DNA of 64,000 nucleotides from Paragordius varius (taxonomy: Eukaryota; Nematomorpha): the NCBI GenBank assembly GCA_964247055.1, contig OZ176059.1, positions 1,426,001 to 1,490,000 on the forward strand, in the 5' to 3' direction. A program made the translations under genes and the position numbers. This document shows positions 56,695 to 64,000 of the stretch, piece by piece. Positions within the stretch are counted from its first letter, which is position 1. Every line of letters starts with the position of its first letter. Below the pieces are notes generated by a model. That model made no database searches, was not told the origin of the DNA, and saw nothing but the letters and a program-made list of their open reading frames with translations.

Positions 56695-56930
56695 GCAGGG
56701 GTGCTGAACACAAAGCTTCGCAGGCCGCATTTGAAATTTATATTGGTATTATAAATATTTTATTAGGTTTCAAACATAAGACTGTAAAATGTTTTCTAGT
56801 TGTTGCGAATTGTAAAATGTTATTCAGGACGTTCGTAATATCTTTTTTGCAAATTATGGATTTCCAAATAGTTCGTGGCAGATAATATTTTAGAGAGGCG
56901 AATGCGGCCCGCTGTCTGTGTTGGATACCT
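56695..56930. mobile_element. hAT-like miniature element
   Basis: Left CAGGGGTGCTGAACACAAAG then GCAGGCCGCATTTGAAAT; the right end is the inverse, GCGAATGCGGCCCGCTGTCT then GTGTTGGATACCT. CAGGGGTGC ends with GGCCGC subterminal motifs are characteristic of hAT miniature elements. A target duplication was not evident. Confidence 0.6.
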
Positions 56931-57549
56931 TTTTTAAACTTTGATTGGGACAGATCCAAAACACGAATGAAATAAATAGGTGGTTTTAAACATATGTTAA
57001 GTTTTTGCCATGTTGCCTTAAAACTTGTTAAAATAATTATTTGCATTTTTTAACCATAATATACATTTATTTGCTTGTTGTATTAGCGTTTTAAAATATT
57101 TATATAACAAATGGCAGATAAAGTTAGAAACGAAGATTTTTTTATATTACATTTTTAAAATATTTTTAAATTAAGCATGTGCCTTAAAAGCTAAAAAAAG
57201 CATATTTTCAAATTCAGCCGTATACCTTAACTTAATAAGATATTCATTTCAAATCGTTCTGGGATTTAAAACTACCCCAAAAACTCATGTATTAAACCAG
57301 TTAAAGACTAACATTTGGCCTTCAACTTATAATTATAAAATATATAAAATCAGCATAAAAAATACCAGTTTTATCATGAAGCTTTAGTTTTGGCCCTTAT
57401 TTAAAAATATACACAATTTTTTTTCTGCATCATAAACATCAGATTTTGTAGCTAAAGTTTTTTTGGTGACTAAATACTCTATTTCAACATCAGTAATATA
57501 CATTAAAAACTATATATAGAAAACAAGACAATATTTTCGATAATTTAAA

Positions 57550-58160
57550 TTTAGATAGGGCCGTCAAAAGTCTAAAATTTTTATGTTCTTCTAAATGGGG
57601 TAGGTCTCTTAAATAAAGTGTTTTGATGCTAAATTTTATGAAAATATTTAAAAAAATGAAGATTTTAAAATTTAATTTTTAGTTAAGTTTTTTGAATTTA
57701 TACTATTTAGAGGCATAATGGAAACTATATAACAACGCTTTAAGAAAAATACTTTTTTATATAAAGTGGAACATTTTTATTGCTTTAGGATTTAAATTTA
57801 AAGGTTTGTTGGCTTTCAAATTTGGTGAATATTTGTAAAAAAAATTACAATAATAATCTGAGATTGTAATGTAAATCCCTATAGATTTATAAGATGAAGT
57901 GTTCTTAAATATCTTAAGGCGTTTTTGTACCGTTTCCATCATGCCTCAAAATCGTATGAAATACGCTTTAACAAATTTTGAGATATTTATATATTTATAA
58001 AAAGTATATATTTTAAATAACATTTTTAGATGATATCAATTTAGTTTATGTTTAAGTATTTAATCGCTTAATATCGGCATTTTTGAGTGAATTTTAAAAG
58101 GAGTTCATTTGGGAAAGGCGAAAAAATTTGGGACTTTCGGAGCCCACATCTTACAACTAA
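57550..58160. repeat. Family G palindromic repeat, best copy
   Basis: The outer pair is GGGCCGTCAAAAGTCTAAAA against TTTGGGACTTTCGGAGCCCA. The inner pair is GAGGCATAATGGAAAC (57709) against CCGTTTCCATCATGCCTC (57933). This nested inverted arrangement recurs elsewhere in the window. Confidence 0.55.
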
Positions 58161-59403
58161 ATTTTTTAAAAATAATGTTTGGTTTTTATATGTAATTTAC
58201 CATTTTTTTAATTTTGTCTTTATTTTTTTTCTTTATCCTGAAAAAGGTTATACAAATATAACCGAAAATTAAATATTTATTAAATAAATTTAATATTTAT
58301 TTTTTAAAAATCATTTATGCGCGTTTTTGCCATTCACTATAACTTGATTTATAAATGCATTATTCCTTACCTTTTTTATTTTGTGATATTGTTTGGAATG
58401 AAGCATTTAGCTTTCACTAAATATTAATTAATAAAAAATGTGCGCAAATTTTTACATTTTCTGATATGGAGCATTACCACAAAAGTATAGCACTCGTAAG
58501 GTCCAAAATCAAAAACACCATGATAATCCTAATACATTTTCCTTTCGGAATGTATGCTTCTCATTAAGATATTTTTGTGAACACTGTGTAATTCGCTGAA
58601 TGAACATTTCTACAACCTTAGAAATTTGAACGTTTGTTTGTTTTCAAATTTGGGTGATTAACAATAAAACGAATCATAAACATTAATTAGGACTAAAAAT
58701 ATTTTAATCAATATCCATACTTCAAAAAAATGAAGGACGCTTAAAATTTTGCTAAAAATTTATTGGACAATGCATTATTGCAAAAAAATTTGATGCCATA
58801 ATCTAGCATGTATTAAATAAATTTTTACGAACTCACTATTTTTGGATTATAAGTGACTATATTTTAGGAAGTTAAAAATTTGGGTTGGGAGCCCACATTT
58901 AAATTTTTAAATATTGTTTGCTTTTAATATATATTTTATACATTTTAGTCATATTTTCTGGAAATAATTATGGCCGCACAAACCATAAGTGCATACAGCT
59001 TTCTTATATTACTCATCCTTAATCAAAAACACTGTGAGAATCCTGATGCAATTTTACTGGATTATATAAATTTCATCCGGATATATGTTTGTATATTCAT
59101 AAAATGCAAAATACTGTCGTTGAAACAATTTTTTGTAAATTGTCCCCCAGTCAAATTTAATATACAAAATTTCCTATATATGAATGCGTCAAGAAGTGGG
59201 ATGGAGCCACTTATTTGACTAACAATGAGTCGCTCCACTGATTAAAAACTGGGGTTAGATATGTTCAAGCATTTTTCCACAAAAAGGGGCCCATTTAAAT
59301 TGAATAATATAAATTATTATCTTTTTATGATTGTAGCGAACATAGTCGAAAATTTTGAATTAATTCTTATGTTTACCCACTCTCTCCGCAAAATTTATGT
59401 ATA

Positions 59404-59794
59404 CCATTTACAATTCAAATTCACCCTTAAACAATTCAAATTCACCCTTGAACAATTCAAATTCACCCTTAAACAATTCAAATTCGCCCTTAAACAATTC
59501 AAATTCACCCTCAAATAAAATATATGTTTTTAGATTAAAAATTACCCAATATTTTTATATATTTTTAAAAAATAAAAATTTTGTTTTAAATTTAAATAAT
59601 ACTGAAAAAATAATAAACTATGCCATAAAGATATATTTCTCATTAATAATGAGTTATATTAGTTCGAAAACACATAATTTATTTTTAGGGTGAATTTGAA
59701 TTGTTCAAGGGTGAATTTGAATTGTTCGAGGGTGAATTTGAATTGTTCAAGGGTGAATTTGAATTGTTTAAGGGTGAATTTGAACTGTAAATGG
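59404..59794. mobile_element. Family A element with matched five-unit arms
   Basis: The left arm (59404-59515) has five 21-bp units of CAATTCAAATTCACCCTT type after CCATTTA. The right arm (about 59690-59794) has five inverted units ending CTGTAAATGG. The core shows AATAATAAACTATGCCATAA and ATTAGTTCGAAAACACATAA. The array produces two spurious open frames (59261-59518 and 59397-59693). Confidence 0.8.
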
Positions 59795-60209
59795 TATATT
59801 TTGACAATTTTCAAATAATGTATATAAAGGTAAAGACGTTATATTTTTTAAACTTGCGGTAATTTTAAAACTATCACAAGCATCTGTCTGATTACTTTTA
59901 AATTAAAATAAATTAAATTTAAGAGCTTATTTATGGTGATAAATTAATTGGTGAAATGAAAAACAGGCATAGGGATGCAAAAGACATTTACATCCAAAAA
60001 TTATTTAAAACAATGTGGTTTTTATATGAAAAAAAAACATTCATATACGTACGCATACATTACAATTTAAACAAGATTCACCGTTAACAACTAACAATTA
60101 GGCATTAAATATTCCCGAAGATCAAACTACCAAAATATTTTTATAATCAAATTATTATTTTTTTGTACATATATAAAATTTGATATTTCATGCTATGCAT
60201 CCACATTCA
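59795..60209. other. Downstream of RRP8
   Basis: A+T-rich DNA just past the RRP8 stop. No gene or repeat recognised. Confidence 0.4.
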
Positions 60210-62003
60210 TCATCGTTTTTTGTATAAAAAGGGTTTGAGCAACAATTCATTCTGAGACTTTTTGGTTGCCGTTTTTATGAAAACCAAAATCCAAAAGCAA
60301 TCGTTAGATTGATCCTAGCATATATAACATGGATAAATTTAATTCATAAAATAAAAATGAAAGTTACAAAATAACTAAAAATATTATAACGTTGCATATT
60401 GGTAATTAAGATGAATATATCCTATTGACTTTTTTGTAATAAATATCTAGTTTTAGAAACCGTTATACAACAATAAAAAAATCCTAATTTTACCTTTTGA
60501 TCTATGGTAAAACCAAATTTTTCCATCACGTTAAGAAATCGGGTAAGTTTTTCAAACCTACTGGCTAATTCGGCAATATAGAGTTTACCCCTTATATAAA
60601 ATAATAACAGTAGTTAAATATGAATTTAATAATTATACATACATGAAAGTAATGTAAAAATACTTATTATATATACCATTTATCTTCAAATTCAATCTTA
60701 CATCCTAAAATAAATTATGTGTTTTTAAAATTAAAAATTAACTGTTTTTTTTATATTTTTAAAAAATGAAATTACGTTTAAAGTTTAATATAAAGCTGAA
60801 AAAAATAATAAACTATGTCGTAAAAATATATTTCTTATTAATGATGAGTTATGATATCCCAAAAACACAAAATTTATTTTTAGGGTAAATTTGAATTGTT
60901 CAAGGGTAAATTCAAATTGTTCAAGAATGAATTTAAGTTGTTAAATGGTATATATAAAATTACCCCCTTTTTAAAATGCGATTAGCTTCAGTAATGTAAG
61001 GTGTAATATTGGTACCGAGTAGGGAAAGACAAAAGACTACAATATCGACTGATTTTGAATCTAAGGGTACCTAAATTTTATTATTAAATTATCATTTAAC
61101 ATATTTTTCATTTATAAAAAATAAATTTGGTAGATGCCACAATATTGAACTACATAGCATATTTGTTTTATAAAATACATAGTTTTTTGCAAAAATATAA
61201 GCCGCTTAATTATGCCAAAAATTCATGACATAAAAATCAAATTTTAAAATCATTCTCCATGAAGAACATACGATAAATTATAGATAATTAACTTTAAATA
61301 TCAGTATTATGCCTATTTAAGCGGATAAGTTTTTGAACAAAAAGCTCTTAAATCCAACACTTTTTGAGTGCATTAAAATAATTTTTAGTAAAAGAAACAT
61401 GTTAAATGATACCTACCTTTGACATTTCACATTGTGTAACAAGAGGATTTGTAGAAACCAAATCAAATGAGTGTATTTTAGCAAATTTTTTGGAAAGTTT
61501 TTGTGCAATAAAGGCCTGCTCACCACAACCCATATCGGCTAAAATCAAATTTTTAGGCCTATAAATTAAAATAAAAAAAATTACTCATTATTTTTCAACA
61601 AATAAATTATTTTTTCGACAGGTTTTTCCGGCCAATTTGCTTGTAATGTGGTATAAGTTTTGTGATATAGCTTAAATGAATCCGGATGTGTGCGAAAATA
61701 TGATTTTAATTTGGAAGGTGGTAGAGTGCATAATTTTTGGTTCATAAGTCGGAATTGGGCGGCATCAAGTTTTTTTAAGAGTCTCTCACGTAATCCGGTT
61801 GATAGCTCATTTTTCTCTACATCATCCATAACAATTGTATTGAGGACTGATAAATTTTTGGGTTTAAATTTTTTCACATTGTTTTGAAATTTTGTTGGTG
61901 TGTTATGCTTGGCAAAATTATGCATAGTATGCTCATATTTATCGTTGTTTTCAAATAAACTTGCTAATCTTGCTTGTTTAAAGTGAGCGCTTATGGGTAA
62001 CAT
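60210..62003 (-). CDS. RRP8: Ribosomal RNA-processing protein 8, SAM-dependent rRNA methyltransferase
   Basis: Nucleolar methyltransferase that makes m1A in the large-subunit rRNA; vertebrate homologues (nucleomethylin) also act in rDNA silencing. Exons in transcript order: 62003-61585, 61558-61417, 61070-60964, 60590-60494, 60314-60210; phases close to 289 aa. Matches to the family: [16 protein letters not shown] and [20 protein letters not shown] (exon 1); SAM motif [14 protein letters not shown] (144-156); [39 protein letters not shown] (188-207); [20 protein letters not shown]; and a C-terminus [11 protein letters not shown]. It is shorter than the human protein (456 aa) because the long disordered N-terminus is missing. 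An in-frame stop lies upstream of the ATG. Intron 1 is only 26 nt; intron 3 is mostly a family A element. Confidence 0.95.
60676..60948. mobile_element. Family A element filling most of RRP8 intron 3
   Basis: CCATTTATCTTCAAATTCAA at the left and inverted GGTAAATTCAAATTGTTCAA units ending TTAAATGG at the right. The core has AATAATAAACTATGTCGTAA. It ends 15 bp from the exon 3 donor and makes up 273 of the 373 intron bases. Confidence 0.7.
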
Positions 62004-62633
62004 GTGTATTGTGTTACATGCATTTAAGGGAAAGTTTCAAAAAGTTGAATATTTAAGGATGGCGAGGTGATATTAACTAAGATATGTTAGAATCCTATAC
62101 AATTTTTATAAAACTATAAGTAGAGACAAAATAATATTTGATAAAATTGAAAAGAATAGCAGCGATTGTCAAATATTTTAAACCGGTAAAAAGATTCAGG
62201 AAAATGCTGTATGTAGATTATGCGAGGATAAAACAGGGTTTAACAGTCAAGCGCAAACTTAAAATGGTTTAAATGATATAGAAATCTAAAAAGATGGCCG
62301 AAAATTTGTGAATAGATTTATATAATAGAGCTAATTATATTTTGTTACTCCCATTTATGCTAAATATATCTGCGCAGAATTTAGACTTCGAATATGGTTA
62401 TTATATATTACTCGTTTTGTACGTAACTTTGTACTATAATACGGTTGTCATAATAATTTCCCAAAATAATTTTAGGGGTAAGAAGCTAATTTTAATCATA
62501 TTATAATATTTATAGAACCCTATGCAAACAAATTAATTTTTCGCTATGCATAAAATTTTTTTTGATTCTAATCATTTTTTAATCCAATTTTTTTAAATTT
62601 ATGATTTATTTAAAAATAAATTTGAAATTGTAA
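62004..62633. other. Gap between TRMT112 and RRP8
   Basis: 630 bp between the TRMT112 stop and the RRP8 start, both on the minus strand. No gene or repeat seen; it presumably holds the TRMT112 3' end and the RRP8 promoter. Confidence 0.4.
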
Positions 62634-63083
62634 TTATTTGTCATTTTTAACAAGCATATTTGGTATTCCTTTGTTTATTGGGAAAATATGGTTTGTTTCT
62701 GGGCATATCAGTTCCCCTTCTTCTATATCAACCTATATATAATAATTTTATTATTACCTCAAAAAGAGCATGATGGACATTTTGTAGAAAGGCGTCGTCT
62801 TTTTCAAAATTTTCTGGTTTCATTTCACTTAATGAATCACCGTATCCAAGCTAATATAATAACACACATTTCAAACTTGTTTTGCAGTTTTTACAAATAC
62901 ACCCCAATCAAGTTTTTCTATCATTCGCACAACAAAATCAGAATTAAATTCGACTTCTGTCAATTTTGTTTCTTTAGCCTACAATTAACATATATAAATG
63001 TTTACCTTTAGCTCTAAGGGATAACCAGTTAACACTCCTTTAATGCATCTTGAAGTAAGCATGTTATGGGTTAACAATTTCAT
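62634..63083 (-). CDS. TRMT112: Multifunctional methyltransferase subunit TRM112-like protein
   Basis: Small activator that binds and stabilises several SAM-dependent methyltransferases acting on rRNA, tRNA and release factor. Exons in transcript order: 63083-63006, 62978-62877, 62850-62758, 62732-62634; phases close to 123 aa (human 125). Matches: MKLLTHNMLTSR at the start, TEVEFNSDFVVRMIEKLDW (33-51), AFLQNVHHALFEVDIEEGEL and ICPETNHIFPINKGIPNML (100-118). The C-terminal GIPNML signature is intact, and Cys101 is kept as in animals. The three introns are 27, 26 and 25 nt. Without splicing them every exon runs into a frame change or stop, and a standard gene finder would probably miss the gene. 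It lies upstream of RRP8 on the same strand. Confidence 0.95.
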
Positions 63084-63639
63084 TGTTACGTTATTACGGG
63101 TGTTTAATTTTAAACTAGTGACTGAATATTATCATATTTGTTACATAAAACGGCAATTAATTATTTAAGTATTTTATTTTCATATAAACCATTTTGTGTG
63201 TTAAATAAATTTTTTAGACGAAAAGCAAATTTTTATTTTCAAAATATCACTCGAATATATTATAAATTCTATATAAAAAGGAACAATATTTTAATTTTAA
63301 ATTTTAGATGTGGTCTCAAAATGTCTCATATTTTTGTCCCTTTTTGAAAATGGCCCGATATTATTTTTTAATGTATGCTTATGGCATCAAAAAATATTTT
63401 CGAAAAATGTATACTTTGTTCTAAAAATCAATACAAAATTTTAGTGAAGCTTACGGCTATTTTGATATATAATGGAAACGGTAGATAAACGCTTTAAGAT
63501 ATTGAAAAACCATTCGTATTAAATTTATGTAAAATAGCAGAAAAAATCGTCACTTTGATAAGCCGATCCATCAACACCCCTAAATCGCTTCGGCAAATAG
63601 AACATGCTGTGTTTAGTGGGATAGGAGCAGTATATATTA
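63084..63639. other. Upstream of TRMT112
   Basis: It should hold the TRMT112 promoter; no element is recognisable. A family G fragment occupies 63295-63520 (TTTTAGATGTGGTCTCAAAA; ATGGAAACGGTAGATAAACG). Confidence 0.4.
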
Positions 63640-64000
63640 TAATTATCTCGAGTGCAGTAAATCCGTTAATATACTATATCGCCAATATAAGATTAATTCA
63701 AAATTTGCACTAATTAAAAAACGGGAATTGGCAATAAGACGTAGCAAAGTAATTTCTGCAAGAAAATAATCCGTCTCACGCGTACACCTTAAAACTGCTA
63801 TGATAGGATATTCTTCCGCATCCGCTGTATTCTCCGGACCTGGATCCATCCAACTATTACCCCTTCGCATCAATGGGGCACACGCTCGCACAATATTTTG
63901 GAAGAGTTTGAAAATGGCATGACAAATGGTTATCGCAAATGGCAATCAGTTTTGTAGCATGGCATTCATATATTACCTGACTTAAAGGCCAAATGTGTAG
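63640..64000 (+). pseudogene. Mariner transposase C-terminal fragment, frameshifted, cut by window end
   Basis: On the plus strand, one frame around 63705-63790 reads KKRELAIRRSKVISA and RVHLKTAMIG, corresponding to the region before the second catalytic Asp. A shifted frame then reads LPHPLYSPDLDPSNYYPFAS (around 63815-63875), the hallmark mariner YSPDLxPSDY motif, followed by GHTLAQYF and KWHDKWLSQMAISF. A last frame gives HGIHILPDLKAKCV, matching the GIHKLPERW(K)KC end. Two or more frameshifts and a stop show it is dead. The long minus-strand frame here is its antisense. Confidence 0.8.

Larger units (their letters stand above)
55518..59403. other. Intergenic DNA dominated by dispersed repeats
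   Basis: It contains family G blocks (55540-55760, 57550-58160, 58370-58540, 58865-58905), a TA tract at 56277-56302 and a hAT-like miniature element at 56695. Short frames such as 58970-59218 have no recognisable product. Confidence 0.4.

Noticed and set aside
59404-59518. Regular repeats with near-constant spacing, possible CRISPR array
   Set aside because: The 21-bp units are contiguous tandem repeats without unique spacers, and the same units appear inverted in the other arm of a mobile element in an animal genome.
62688-63011. 107-codon plus-strand frame
   Set aside because: It is antisense to the TRMT112 exons and owes its length to them and their ultrashort introns.
63643-63945. 100-codon minus-strand frame
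   Set aside because: It is antisense to the mariner transposase fragment, which explains the conserved-looking sequence.

Overview
The window is a stretch of an animal nuclear genome. It is very A+T-rich by eye, its genes are split by spliceosomal introns, and most of the remaining DNA is transposon-derived. No bacterial, plasmid or organellar features were seen. A class-q heterotrimeric G-protein alpha subunit (a metazoan-type protein), a mitoribosomal protein, a nucleoporin and two rRNA/tRNA-modification genes point to an invertebrate metazoan. The phylum cannot be fixed from the sequence. Five introns are only 24-27 nt long, a size reported for dicyemid mesozoans, but most other introns are hundreds to thousands of bases.

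Six conserved genes were rebuilt exon by exon; every splice phase closes and the protein lengths match their families. They are MRPS18B (+, 2027-4428, 6 exons, 210 aa), UBL5 (+, 8412-12114, 4 exons, 73 aa), NUP54 (-, 15301-25083, 11 exons, 603 aa), the Gq alpha subunit GNAQ/egl-30 type (-, 36853-45316, 8 exons, 354 aa), RRP8 (-, 60210-62003, 5 exons, 289 aa) and TRMT112 (-, 62634-63083, 4 exons, 123 aa). An asparagine-rich protein of unknown function (-, 145-1518) lies divergently upstream of MRPS18B.

Between and inside the genes lie many mobile elements. There is a decayed Ty3/gypsy-type retroelement (about 29.1-32.2 kb), LINE reverse-transcriptase fragments (27.0-28.1 and 10.3-10.8 kb), and a mariner transposase fragment running off the right end. 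There are also several families of short palindromic non-autonomous elements. The commonest (family A, at least ten recognisable copies plus one lone arm) has terminal arms built from 21-bp tandem units. Others are a Tc1-like family with CAGTAAAAATTGAAATTATA ends (D), a family whose ends contain a GGGGTAT...ATACCCC palindrome (B), a 126-bp hairpin family (E), hAT-like elements and long TA microsatellites.

The most unusual item is a roughly 285-bp palindromic element at 47091-47376. Its loop carries a hammerhead ribozyme core (47199-47238) that is complete except for one missing core G. RRP8 and TRMT112, both connected with SAM-dependent methylation of the translation machinery, sit next to each other on the same strand. 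The genes otherwise look unrelated; no operon or gene cluster is evident.
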